Assembly: GCF_009765355.1 (NCBI RefSeq)
Contig: NZ_VTHK01000018.1
Coordinates: forward strand, 55,945-119,944
Direction of reading: 5' to 3'
From: Amycolatopsis anabasis
GTDB lineage: Bacteria > Actinomycetota > Actinomycetes > Mycobacteriales > Pseudonocardiaceae
DNA: 64,000 bases
Positions 15,734-23,323 of the stretch are shown here, piece after piece. Made by a program: the position numbers and the translations under genes. The first letter of the stretch is position 1; every line of letters begins with the position of its first letter. A model generated the notes under the pieces. It worked only from the letters and a program-made list of their open reading frames with translations, did not search any database and was not told where the DNA came from.

Positions 15734-16672
15734 ATGATGACGGTTCCGCGCCAGATCGTCCACGTCGATTCGCCCACCGAGCAGCGGAATCCACGCACCA
15801 CGGACATCGACCTGATGTCCACGGCCGGCATCCTGGAGACGATCAACGCCGAGGACCGCCGGGTGCCCGAAGCGGTGCGCAAGGTACTGCCGCAGCTCGC
15901 CCACGCGGTGGACTACGCCGTCGAAGCGCTGCGGAACGGGCGCCGCGTGCACTATTTCGGCGCCGGCACGTCCGGGCGCCTGGCGACGCTCGACGCCGCG
16001 GAGCTGGTGCCCACCTTCAACGTCCCGGCCGACTGGTTCGTGGCGCACCACGCCGGCGGCGAACGGGCGCTGCGGCAGGCGGTCGAGAACGCCGAGGACG
16101 ACGCCAAATCGGGCGCCGCCGAGGTCTCCGCTTCGGTGGAACCCGGTGACTTCGTGCTCGGCCTGACCGCGTCCGGGCGGACCCCGTTCGTCCTCGGCGC
16201 GCTCCAGGCGGCCGGCCGGCTCGGCGCGCGGACCGCGCTGGTCTCCGGCAATCCCGGCGCGGTGCGGCCACCCGAGGTGGACGTGCTGATCGCGGTGGAC
16301 ACCGGACCGGAGGTGATCGCGGGCTCGACCCGGATGAAGGCGGGCACCGCGCAGAAGATCATCCTCACCGCGTTCTCCACCGCGACCATGATCAAGATGG
16401 GCCGCACGTTCTCGAACCTGATGGTCAGCGTCCGGGCGACGAACGCGAAACTGCGCGGGCGCACCGTGCGCATCCTGCGCGAGGCGACCGGGATGAGCGA
16501 GCAGGCCTGCGCCGACGCGCTGCTCGAGGCGGGCGGCGACCTCAAGGTCGCGCTCGTGCGCCTGCTGTGCGGGGTGGACACCGCCGAGGCGGCGGACATG
16601 GTCAGCAGCAACGACGGTTACGTGCGCAAGGCCCTCGGCGCCTGCGCGTGCGAGCCCGCCGAAGTCGGCTGA
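15734..16672 (+). CDS. murQ: N-acetylmuramic acid 6-phosphate etherase MurQ
   Basis: A 312-residue SIS-domain lyase. Conserved MurQ blocks are TEQRNPRTTDIDLMST near the N-terminus, HYFGAGTSGRLATLDAAE, and the etherase signature EVIAGSTRMKAGTAQK followed by NLMVSVRATNAKL. It cleaves the D-lactyl ether of MurNAc-6-P to give GlcNAc-6-P and lactate in the cytoplasm. ATG 15734 has GGAG eight bases upstream and gives the usual length; ATG 15668, overlapping the murR stop, would add 22 residues. There is no MurP-type PTS permease beside it, so the source of MurNAc-6-P must be encoded elsewhere. Confidence 0.92.
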   Translation: MMTVPRQIVHVDSPTEQRNPRTTDIDLMSTAGILETINAEDRRVPEAVRKVLPQLAHAVDYAVEALRNGRRVHYFGAGTSGRLATLDAAELVPTFNVPADWFVAHHAGGERALRQAVENAEDDAKSGAAEVSASVEPGDFVLGLTASGRTPFVLGALQAAGRLGARTALVSGNPGAVRPPEVDVLIAVDTGPEVIAGSTRMKAGTAQKIILTAFSTATMIKMGRTFSNLMVSVRATNAKLRGRTVRILREATGMSEQACADALLEAGGDLKVALVRLLCGVDTAEAADMVSSNDGYVRKALGACACEPAEVG

Positions 16673-16677
16673 CGCCG

Positions 16678-16712
16678 CCCCTTGTGGTGACCGGCGGGGC
16701 CACCATAAGGGG
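16678..16712 (+). terminator. hairpin after murQ
   Basis: CCCCTTGTGGTG (16678-16689) pairs with CACCATAAGGGG (16701-16712) with one mismatch; no U-run follows. Confidence 0.5.
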
Positions 16713-16787
16713 TGAGATCAAGAACACACTGTCAAGAACTCGGGTACATCGGACACGGAAGGTGCGCGTGCGGGTTCACAGTGCCAC

Positions 16788-16816
16788 AGTCGATTAGGGA
16801 TGCTAAGTAATCGACT
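16788..16816. promoter_or_regulatory. 9-bp inverted repeat before the methyltransferase
   Basis: AGTCGATTA (16788-16796), 11 bases, TAATCGACT (16808-16816), ending just ahead of the Shine-Dalgarno of the gene at 16830. It could be an operator or an mRNA hairpin that masks the ribosome site. Confidence 0.45.
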
Positions 16817-16829
16817 TCGGGGAGCCACT

Positions 16830-17711
16830 GTGACCAGCACCCACCCGCAATGGGACATCGTGTCCAGCGTGGGCCTGACCGCGCTCGGCGTCGCGGCCGG
16901 GCGCGCCGTCGAGACCGAGCGCGCCAACGCCCTGATCACCGACCCGTACGCCGCCGAGTTCGTCCGGACCGCCAACCCGCCCACCCCGATGCCGATCACC
17001 GTCGCGGAAGCAGACGGGGACGGATCGGATCCGATGTGGAGCACCATGGCGACCTACCTGGGCGTGCGGTCGCGGTTCTTCGACGACTACTTCGCCGCCG
17101 CCGGGGTGGACCAGGTGGTCATCCTGGCCGCGGGGCTGGACACCCGGGCGTACCGGCTGAACTGGGCGCCCGGCTGCGATCTGTACGAGATCGACCAGCC
17201 GAAGGTGCTGGAGTTCAAGCAGGAGGTGCTGGACCGGCTGGGCGCCCAGCCGTCCTGCCGCCGCCACCCGGTGCCGACCGATCTGCGCGACGACTGGGTC
17301 GCCGCGCTGGGCGAGGCCGGATTCGACCCCGCCCGGCCGACCGCGTGGCTCGCCGAGGGCCTGCTGCCCTACCTCCCGGCCCGGGCCGAGGAGGAACTCT
17401 TCGACCGCGTCCACAAGCTGTCCGTGCCGGGCAGCCGGATCGCGATCGAGAAGACCGGTGACCGCGGTCCCGACGACTTGCTGGACGATCCCGAATTCCA
17501 GGGGGCGTCGGAACGGTTCGGCGTCGACCTCCGCGACCTGTGGCAGCGCGAGCCGCGCCGGGACTGCGCCGAGTGGCTGGGTTCGGCAGGGTGGCAAGTG
17601 ACCGTCGAAACGGCCGCGGAGCTCTTCCGGCGGTACAACCGCGAACTGGTCCCCGGGTTCCCCGAAGCGATAGCGGGCAACCACTTCGCGGTGGCTCACC
17701 GCGCGGGCTGA
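16830..17711 (+). CDS. Class I SAM-dependent methyltransferase (TIGR00027/LCM-like)
   Basis: A 293-residue protein of the actinobacterial TIGR00027 family, related to leucine carboxyl methyltransferases. The SAM site is VVILAAGLDTRAYRL with the following acidic strand CDLYEIDQPKV; the N-terminal MTSTHPQWDIVSSVGLTAL and AYAAEFVR-type segments are typical. The acceptor is unknown; O- or carboxyl-methylation is likely. GTG 16830 has CGGGGAG six bases upstream. Its 3' end overlaps the minus-strand MFS gene by 16 bases. Confidence 0.85.
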   Translation: MTSTHPQWDIVSSVGLTALGVAAGRAVETERANALITDPYAAEFVRTANPPTPMPITVAEADGDGSDPMWSTMATYLGVRSRFFDDYFAAAGVDQVVILAAGLDTRAYRLNWAPGCDLYEIDQPKVLEFKQEVLDRLGAQPSCRRHPVPTDLRDDWVAALGEAGFDPARPTAWLAEGLLPYLPARAEEELFDRVHKLSVPGSRIAIEKTGDRGPDDLLDDPEFQGASERFGVDLRDLWQREPRRDCAEWLGSAGWQVTVETAAELFRRYNRELVPGFPEAIAGNHFAVAHRAG

Positions 17712-18868
17712 ACCGCGGCGGCGCGGTAGACGCACGCGAGCGTCAGCGCGATCGCGGCGAGCAGGGCGCCCGCAGGCGCGAGCCAGTCCACCCCGGCGGT
17801 GGCCAGGACCGCGCCCCCGGCCGCCGAGCCGAGCCCGCCGCCGAGGTAGATGGCCGAACCGTTCAGCCCGAGCGCCACGGTCGGCGCGTCCGGCGCGACC
17901 GAGAACAGGCGATGCTGCTGCGGCACCATGAGCATGCCCCCGGCCGCGCCCGAGACCAGGGCGAGCAGCAGGACGCCCGGCAGGCTGGGCGCGGCGACGT
18001 TCAGGATCGCGCACGTCACGACCGAACCGCCGAGCGAGAGCAGCCGGACCGGGCCCGGGCCGAAGCGGTCGGTCCAGCGCCCGGCGAGCGAATTGCCGGC
18101 GACCTGACCGGCGCCGAGCGCGACCAGCACCCAGGACAGCGCCGCGCCGGTGGCCGAGGGCGCCACGATGAGCGGCAGGTACACGAACACCGCGAAGGTC
18201 GCGACCGCGCCGACGACGGTCACCACGAGCACCTTGGCGACGGCGGGCCGGATCAGCACCGACAACCGGGCGCGCAGGCGCACCGGCGGCACGTGGACCG
18301 CGGGCAGCAGCGGGATGGCCACCGCGACGAGCACCCCGGCCACGCCAATCGCCCACATGACCGGCCGCCAGCCGAGGCCCTGCCCGGCGAGCACGCCGAT
18401 CGGCACGCCCAGGACCGCGGAGGTGCTCATCCCGGCCGAGACCGTCGCGAGCGCGCGCCCGCGCCGATCGTCGGTGGCGAGCGCCCCGGCGACCACGTAC
18501 GCGTTGGACTGGAAGGCGGCCGCGCCGACCGCCGCGAGCACGCGGGAAACGGCGACCACCGCGTAGGTCGTGCCGAGCGCCTGCCCGGCCATGCCGATCG
18601 TGAACAGCACCAGGCCACCGCCGAGCAGGCGACGGCGGTCCCAGTCGCCGGTGGCCGCGGCGATGAGCGGGGAGGCGATCGCGTAGGTGATCGCGAAGAT
18701 CGTGGTCAGCTGCCCGGCGGTGGACTCGGAGACGTTCAGGTCGCGCGCGATGGATGGCAGGAGTCCGTTTAGGACGAACCCGTCGGTGCCCACGGTGAAC
18801 GTGCCCACGGCGAGCACGAGCAGAACCCCCATCGACAGCCGATCATTAGATGATCGTCGAATTGTCAT
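17696..18868 (-). CDS. MFS drug:H+ antiporter (DHA1/AraJ type)
   Basis: A 390-residue transporter with about 12 hydrophobic segments. The first helix GVLLVLAVGTFTVGTDGFVLNGLLPSIA and the loop-2/3 motif GDWDRRRLL are typical of the AraJ/Cmr branch of DHA1 exporters. ATG 18868 is preferred; the longer upstream frame has no membrane character. It is divergent from the ArsR regulator at 18935 with only 66 bases between starts, so it is very likely repressed by that protein. The first operator dyad lies inside its first codons. Export of a toxic compound is inferred; the substrate is unknown. Confidence 0.85.
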   Translation of the reverse strand: MTIRRSSNDRLSMGVLLVLAVGTFTVGTDGFVLNGLLPSIARDLNVSESTAGQLTTIFAITYAIASPLIAAATGDWDRRRLLGGGLVLFTIGMAGQALGTTYAVVAVSRVLAAVGAAAFQSNAYVVAGALATDDRRGRALATVSAGMSTSAVLGVPIGVLAGQGLGWRPVMWAIGVAGVLVAVAIPLLPAVHVPPVRLRARLSVLIRPAVAKVLVVTVVGAVATFAVFVYLPLIVAPSATGAALSWVLVALGAGQVAGNSLAGRWTDRFGPGPVRLLSLGGSVVTCAILNVAAPSLPGVLLLALVSGAAGGMLMVPQQHRLFSVAPDAPTVALGLNGSAIYLGGGLGSAAGGAVLATAGVDWLAPAGALLAAIALTLACVYRAAAVQPAR

Positions 18869-18899
18869 GGGGGTATGGTGAGAGAACCATTTGATGGTT
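18841..18899. promoter_or_regulatory. twin 6-3-6 dyads, candidate ArsR operators
   Basis: GATCAT-TAG-ATGATC at 18841-18855 and AACCAT-TTG-ATGGTT at 18885-18899 share half-site RAYCAT and the same 3-base centre spacing; their centres are 44 bp apart (about four helical turns). One lies in the first codons of the MFS gene, the other in the intergenic region. Confidence 0.65.
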
Positions 18900-18934
18900 G
18901 TCAAACAATCTAACGATGAGGGAGGCTTCGCGGC

Positions 18935-19258
18935 GTGACACGGCACCTGCCGCAGCCCAGCCGGGACGACATCGACATCGTGACCGTGCTGCACGCGCTG
19001 GCCGATCCGGTGCGGCTCGAGCTGATCCGCACGCTCAGCACCGAAATCGAACCGAGGACGTGCGCGGTGGACGCCTACGACGTGGAAATCAGCGCGCCGA
19101 CGCTGTCGCACCACTGGCGGGTGCTCCGCGAGGCCGGGCTGACCAGCACCATGGTCGAGGGCCGGACCCGCTGGGTGGAACTGCGCACCGACGACCTCGA
19201 GGCCCGCTTCCCGGGCCTGCTCGCCGCCGTCCTCACCGACACCCGGGCCGGCGCCTAG
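18935..19258 (+). CDS. ArsR-family winged-helix regulator
   Basis: A 107-residue ArsR/SmtB-type protein: an alpha-helix and wing domain from about residue 14 (DIVTVLHALADPVRLELIRTL) through a recognition region (ISAPTLSHHWRVLREAGLTSTMVEGRTRWVELR). There is no Cys pair typical of metal-sensing sites (one Cys in PRTCAVD), so it may sense an organic ligand. GTG 18935 has GAGGGAGG ten bases upstream. Divergent from the MFS exporter and probably its repressor. Confidence 0.88.
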   Translation: MTRHLPQPSRDDIDIVTVLHALADPVRLELIRTLSTEIEPRTCAVDAYDVEISAPTLSHHWRVLREAGLTSTMVEGRTRWVELRTDDLEARFPGLLAAVLTDTRAGA

Positions 19259-19267
19259 CGGCTCCCG

Positions 19268-19993
19268 TCACTGGGCGGCGCTGGCGATGCCCCGGGCTTC
19301 CTTCGCGCCGGTTTCGACGGCCTCGCACCAGAACAGCAGCCACCCGCGGACGCCCTCGGGCTCACCGGTGGCGAAGCCCTCGGCCGCCGACGCGTACCGC
19401 CGGGCCCGCCGGTAGCAGGCGACCTCGGGGACGGTCAGCGATTTGGGATCCAGCCCGCTCGCGACCATCGCCAGCCGGGTCGCCGCCCGCGCGACCACGC
19501 CGTCCGCCGCGCCGAACGCCTTCAGCGCGAGGAGTTCACCGTGCACCACCGCGGTCAGCACCGGACCGCCCACGGTGGTCGCGCCGGTGACCAGCTGCGC
19601 GAGCAGCTCCAGCCGCTGGCCCGCGCCGGGGCGCGGCCGCCCGAGCGAATCGGCGTCCGCCACGAGGTCCGCCGCGGCCAGCACGTGCATCCGGGCCAGG
19701 GCCTGCAGCGGCGCCCGCCGCCAGGTGGGCAGCAGCGACTCCAGCGCCTCCGCGACGCGCAGCGCGCCGGCCAGCACGGGATCGGAGACCTCGCCCTCGG
19801 CGGGGATCTCCGGATCGGCGCCGTCGATCCCGGCCGACGCCCGCGCGGCACGCACCGACGCCTCGGCGGCGGTCGCCGAACCGCGCAGGTTCACCGGGAG
19901 CCGGTGCACCGCGAACACCGCGTCCTGCGCCGATTTCGCGGCGGCCGCGACCCCCTCGAGGTCCAGCAGCGGCGCGAGCGGATCCGCGGTCAT
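19268..19993 (-). CDS. Fic-like helical protein of unknown function
   Basis: A 241-residue, almost entirely helical protein. The N-terminal part (LEGVAAAAKSAQDAVFAVH... AEASVRAARASAGIDG) resembles the N-terminal helices of Fic/DOC proteins, and the centre (LARMHVLAAADLV, VVHGELLALKAFGAADGVVARAATRL) occupies the place of the Fic HxFx(D/E)GNGR loop, but the key residues are not conserved. Streptomyces relatives carry the uninformative label oxidoreductase. AMP-transfer activity therefore looks unlikely. It overlaps the phosphoribosyltransferase stop by ATGA and is the second gene of that operon. Function unknown. Confidence 0.6.
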   Translation of the reverse strand: MTADPLAPLLDLEGVAAAAKSAQDAVFAVHRLPVNLRGSATAAEASVRAARASAGIDGADPEIPAEGEVSDPVLAGALRVAEALESLLPTWRRAPLQALARMHVLAAADLVADADSLGRPRPGAGQRLELLAQLVTGATTVGGPVLTAVVHGELLALKAFGAADGVVARAATRLAMVASGLDPKSLTVPEVACYRRARRYASAAEGFATGEPEGVRGWLLFWCEAVETGAKEARGIASAAQ

Positions 19994-20484
19994 GCGTCCA
20001 GCACCTGCCCTTCCCGCTTGATCACCGGCGGCAGGACGGACCACGGGAAGTTGATCCACTGATCGGTCCGCCGCCACACGTACTCGCATTTGACCGAGGA
20101 ATGCGGTTTCTCGTAGATCACCGCGCAGCGCACCTGGGCGACGTGGTCGGCGCAGAAGTCGCGCACCAGTTTCAGGGTCGCGCCCGTGTCGGCGACGTCG
20201 TCGGCCACCAGGACCGTCGCGCCGGTCAGATCGACCGCGTTGGGCACCGGCGGCAGCATCACCGGGAGGTCGAGCCGCTCGTCCACCCCGGTGTAGAACT
20301 CGACGTTCATCACGTGCAGGTTCTTCACGTCCAGGGCGTACCCGAGCGCCCCGGCGACGAACAGCCCGCCGCGGGCGATCGACAGGATCAGGTCGGGTTC
20401 GAACCCGTCGTCGGCGATCTCCTGCGCCAGTTCCCGGCTCGCCGTCCCGAACAACTCCCAGGTGAGCTCTTCCCGATCCGCCAT
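19990..20484 (-). CDS. Purine-type phosphoribosyltransferase
   Basis: A 164-residue type I PRTase. The PRPP-binding motif is TVLVADDVADTGATLK; the pyrophosphate loop lies at SIARGGLFVAG. It resembles xanthine/hypoxanthine phosphoribosyltransferases that salvage purine bases to nucleoside monophosphates, but the base specificity cannot be read from sequence. ATG 20484 is preceded by GAGGAGTGCGG. Its stop overlaps the start of the Fic-like gene, so the two are co-translated. Confidence 0.85.
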   Translation of the reverse strand: MADREELTWELFGTASRELAQEIADDGFEPDLILSIARGGLFVAGALGYALDVKNLHVMNVEFYTGVDERLDLPVMLPPVPNAVDLTGATVLVADDVADTGATLKLVRDFCADHVAQVRCAVIYEKPHSSVKCEYVWRRTDQWINFPWSVLPPVIKREGQVLDA

Positions 20485-20608
20485 CCGCACTCCTCGTCCT
20501 CCCGCAAACCGCGTACCGGGAGCATAAGAGCAGGCCGCCTGGGGTTGACCGGTGACCGACCAATGGAGCCGCCGCCCACGCCGAAGGACCGCACGTAGCA
20601 CCGCAGCG

Positions 20609-20776
20609 CACGAACGCTCACAGCGGGCGATCGAACGGCTCGGAGCGACACGCGAAGGTGTGTTGCGCGCCCACCGGATCCGCCCGGACGGCACCCTGCG
20701 TGACACCGTCGGGTATTCCGTGACCGCACCCGAATGGCCGAAGGTGCGGGACGGTTCGTGCGCCCGGCTCACCTGA
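20609..20776 (+). pseudogene. remnant of a GNAT acetyltransferase (C-terminal end only)
   Basis: The plus frame here reads ERSQRAIERLGATREGVLR, then HRIRPDGTLRDTVGYS and a final EWPKVR. This is the C-terminal portion of RimJ/RimL-type GNAT acetyltransferases, with the acetyl-CoA-side helix and last strand. Only about 55 residues remain; the 120 bases upstream do not encode the rest before the phosphoribosyltransferase start at 20484. It is a decayed gene fragment within the 393-base gap before acs; the rest of that gap holds the two promoters. Confidence 0.7.
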
Positions 20777-20815
20777 ACATCGCGCCACTCGTCTGCGACC
20801 TTTTACTTCCGGTAC

Positions 20816-20826
20816 TAACGTCGTTA
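20816..20826. promoter_or_regulatory. small dyad in the acs upstream region
   Basis: TAACG-T-CGTTA, about 55 bases before the acs start. The surrounding minus-strand sequence GTAAC-n6-AGTAC loosely resembles a GlnR box; GlnR is known to control acs in some actinomycetes, but the match is weak. Confidence 0.25.
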
Positions 20827-20877
20827 CCGTGCCCTCCGGGCGTAAGCCGAGGATCAGTTAACAGGAGGCCGTGCACC

Positions 20878-22848
20878 ATGACCGAGCAGTCCCCCGCGTT
20901 GGACAACCTGCTCACCGAGAATCGGACGTTTCCGCCGAGCGACGAGTTCGCCGCGCAGGCCAACGCCACCGCCGAGCTCTATTCGGAAGCCGACGCGGAC
21001 CGCGACGCCTTCTGGGCGAAACAGGCGGAACGGCTGCATTGGGACACCAAATGGAACCAGGTGCTCGATTGGTCCGGTGCGCCTTTCGCGAAATGGTTCG
21101 TCGGCGGCAAACTCAATGTGGCCTACAACTGCGTCGACCGGCACGTCGAGGCCGGGCACGGCGACCAGGTCGCCATCCACTGGGTCGGCGAGCCGGGCGA
21201 CACCCGGGACCTGACCTACGCCGACCTCAAGCGCGAGGTCTCCAAGGCCGCCAACGCGTTGCTCTCGCTCGGGGTCACCGCGCACGACCGGGTCGCCATC
21301 CAGCTGCAGATGGTCCCCGAGGCGATCATCGCGATGCTCGCGTGCGCGCGGATCGGCGCGCTGCACAGCGTGGTGTTCGGCGGGTTCTCCCCGACCGCGC
21401 TGCGCTCCCGGGTGGACGACGCGCGGGCGAAGATCGTGATCACCTCGGACGGGCAGTTCCGGCGGGGCAAGGCCGCGCCGATGAAGGCGAACGTGGACGA
21501 GGCGCTGCAGGGCGCCGAATCCGTGGAGAAGGTCATCGTGGTGCGGCGGACCGGTGACGACGTGCCGTGGACCGAGGGCCGCGACCTGTGGTGGCACGAA
21601 CTGGTCGACGGTCAGTCCTCCGAGCACACCCCGGAGGCCTTCGACTCCGAGCACCCGCTCTACATCCTCTACACCTCGGGCACCACCGGGAAGCCGAAGG
21701 GCATCCTGCACACCTCCGGCGGCTACCTGACCCAGGCCGCCTACACCCACCACAACGTCTTCGACCACAAGCCCGGCGAGGACGTGTACTGGTGCACCGC
21801 GGACATCGGCTGGGTCACCGGGCACAGCTACATCGTGTACGGGCCGCTGGCCAACCGGGCGACCCAGGTCGTCTACGAGGGCACCCCGAACACCCCGCAC
21901 GAGGGCCGGCACTGGGAGATCATCCAGCAGTACAAGGTCTCCATCTACTACACCGCGCCCACGCTCATCCGCACGTTCATGAAGTGGGGCGCGGAAATCC
22001 CGGCGAAGTACGACCTGTCCTCGCTGCGCGTGCTGGGCAGCGTCGGCGAGCCGATCAACCCCGAGGCGTGGATCTGGTACCGCGACCACATCGGCGCGGG
22101 CAAGGCTCCGATCGTGGACACCTGGTGGCAGACCGAGACCGGCGCGATCATGATCTCCCCGCTGCCCGGTGTCACCTCGACCAAACCGGGTTCCGCGCAG
22201 CGCGCGCTGCCGGGCATCTCGGCGAAGGTCGTCGACGACAGCGGCGCCGAGGTGCCCCGCGGCGGCGGTGGCTACCTGGTGCTGGACAAGCCGTGGCCGT
22301 CCATGCTGCGCGGCATCTGGGGCGACGACGAGCGGTTCAAGGAGACCTACTGGTCGCGGTTCGCCGACCAGGGTTTCTACTTCGCCGGTGACGGCGCGAA
22401 GTACGACGACGACGGCGACGTCTGGCTGCTCGGCCGGGTCGACGACGTGATGAACGTGTCCGGGCACCGGATCTCCACCACCGAGGTGGAGTCCGCGCTG
22501 GTGTCGCACCCGACCGTCGCCGAGGCCGCGGTCGTCGGCGCGACCGACCCGACGACCGGTCAGGGCATCGTGGCGTTCGTGATCCTGCGCGGCAACGCGA
22601 CCGACGGTGGCGACGAGGCCGTCCAGGAGCTGCGCAACCACGTGGCCAAGGAGATCGGCCCGATCGCGAAACCGCGCCAGATCATGGTCGTCCCCGAACT
22701 GCCGAAGACCCGGTCCGGGAAGATCATGCGGCGCCTGCTGCGCGACGTCGCGGAGAACCGGGCGATCGGGGACGTGACCACGCTGGCCGATTCCTCGGTG
22801 ATGGACCTGATCTCCTCCGGCCTGAAGTCCGGCAAGTCCGAGGAGTGA
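20878..22848 (+). CDS. acs: Acetyl-CoA synthetase (acetate--CoA ligase)
   Basis: A 656-residue AMP-forming ligase that turns acetate, ATP and CoA into acetyl-CoA. The P-loop-like motif YTSGTTGKPKG is at 265-275, followed by DIGWVTGHSY, the acyl pocket and WWQTETG, and near the C-terminus PKTRSGKIMRR with Lys615, the residue that protein acetyltransferases modify. Length and all core motifs are normal. ATG 20878 follows AACAGGAGG. Orthologue position of M. tuberculosis Rv3667. A 17-bp hairpin terminator follows the stop. Confidence 0.97.
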   Translation: MTEQSPALDNLLTENRTFPPSDEFAAQANATAELYSEADADRDAFWAKQAERLHWDTKWNQVLDWSGAPFAKWFVGGKLNVAYNCVDRHVEAGHGDQVAIHWVGEPGDTRDLTYADLKREVSKAANALLSLGVTAHDRVAIQLQMVPEAIIAMLACARIGALHSVVFGGFSPTALRSRVDDARAKIVITSDGQFRRGKAAPMKANVDEALQGAESVEKVIVVRRTGDDVPWTEGRDLWWHELVDGQSSEHTPEAFDSEHPLYILYTSGTTGKPKGILHTSGGYLTQAAYTHHNVFDHKPGEDVYWCTADIGWVTGHSYIVYGPLANRATQVVYEGTPNTPHEGRHWEIIQQYKVSIYYTAPTLIRTFMKWGAEIPAKYDLSSLRVLGSVGEPINPEAWIWYRDHIGAGKAPIVDTWWQTETGAIMISPLPGVTSTKPGSAQRALPGISAKVVDDSGAEVPRGGGGYLVLDKPWPSMLRGIWGDDERFKETYWSRFADQGFYFAGDGAKYDDDGDVWLLGRVDDVMNVSGHRISTTEVESALVSHPTVAEAAVVGATDPTTGQGIVAFVILRGNATDGGDEAVQELRNHVAKEIGPIAKPRQIMVVPELPKTRSGKIMRRLLRDVAENRAIGDVTTLADSSVMDLISSGLKSGKSEE

Positions 22849-22854
22849 CCCGGC

Positions 22855-22896
22855 GCGTCGAGCCCCTGCCCCGGTTTCAGGGCAGGGGCTCGACGC
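22855..22896. terminator. 17-bp perfect bidirectional terminator
   Basis: GCGTCGAGCCCCTGCCC (22855-22871), loop of eight, and GGGCAGGGGCTCGACGC (22880-22896) match over 17 bp. It separates acs from the convergent reductase gene; its right arm encodes that protein's last codons. Confidence 0.8.
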
Positions 22897-23323
22897 GGAA
22901 GATCGGGCAACGGTCGGCGAGGGCTTCGAATTCGTCCGGGTCGCCGGACCCGACCACCCCCGCCTTGATCATCATGGCCACGCCGTTCGGCACCTTGACC
23001 GGGAACTCGCGCAGGATCGGACCGCGCTCGGCGACCGGGAGTTCCACCAGCCGGACCCGGCGCTCGCGACGCCCGCTGGTGAGGGTCCCCGACTCCGCGG
23101 CACGCGCGTTGCGCACCCAATCGGCGCCGGGGAGCCCGCCGAAGAGATACCGCCGACCATCGACCTCGAACGGGGTCACCGGGGTGGTGCGCGGTTGCCC
23201 GCTGCGGCGCCCCGGCACGGTCAGCAGGGAGACCGGCCCCATCCGCAGCCCGATCCGGTTCAGGACTTTGACCGCCCGGTTGAAGGTTCTGAGCCCGCGT
23301 GGCAACGCGATGCGTTCGTTCAC
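22877..23323 (-). CDS. Deazaflavin (F420)-dependent nitroreductase-family protein
   Basis: A 148-residue DUF385/Ddn-family protein: VSLLTVPGRRSGQPRTTPVTPFEVDGRRYLFGG is the conserved split-barrel core (about residues 31-63), followed by WVRNARAAESGTLTSGRRERRVRLVEL. These enzymes use F420H2 or act as F420-binding quinone reductases. The substrate is unknown. It overlaps the PadR regulator by ATGA and is co-transcribed with it. The last codons form one arm of the strong terminator shared with acs. Confidence 0.85.
   Translation of the reverse strand: MNERIALPRGLRTFNRAVKVLNRIGLRMGPVSLLTVPGRRSGQPRTTPVTPFEVDGRRYLFGGLPGADWVRNARAAESGTLTSGRRERRVRLVELPVAERGPILREFPVKVPNGVAMMIKAGVVGSGDPDEFEALADRCPIFRVEPLP

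Noticed and set aside
20811..20828. GlnR box upstream of acs
   Set aside because: Only the first half-site GTAAC fits well; the second (AGTAC) has several mismatches to the GAAAC consensus. Kept as a low-confidence note only.
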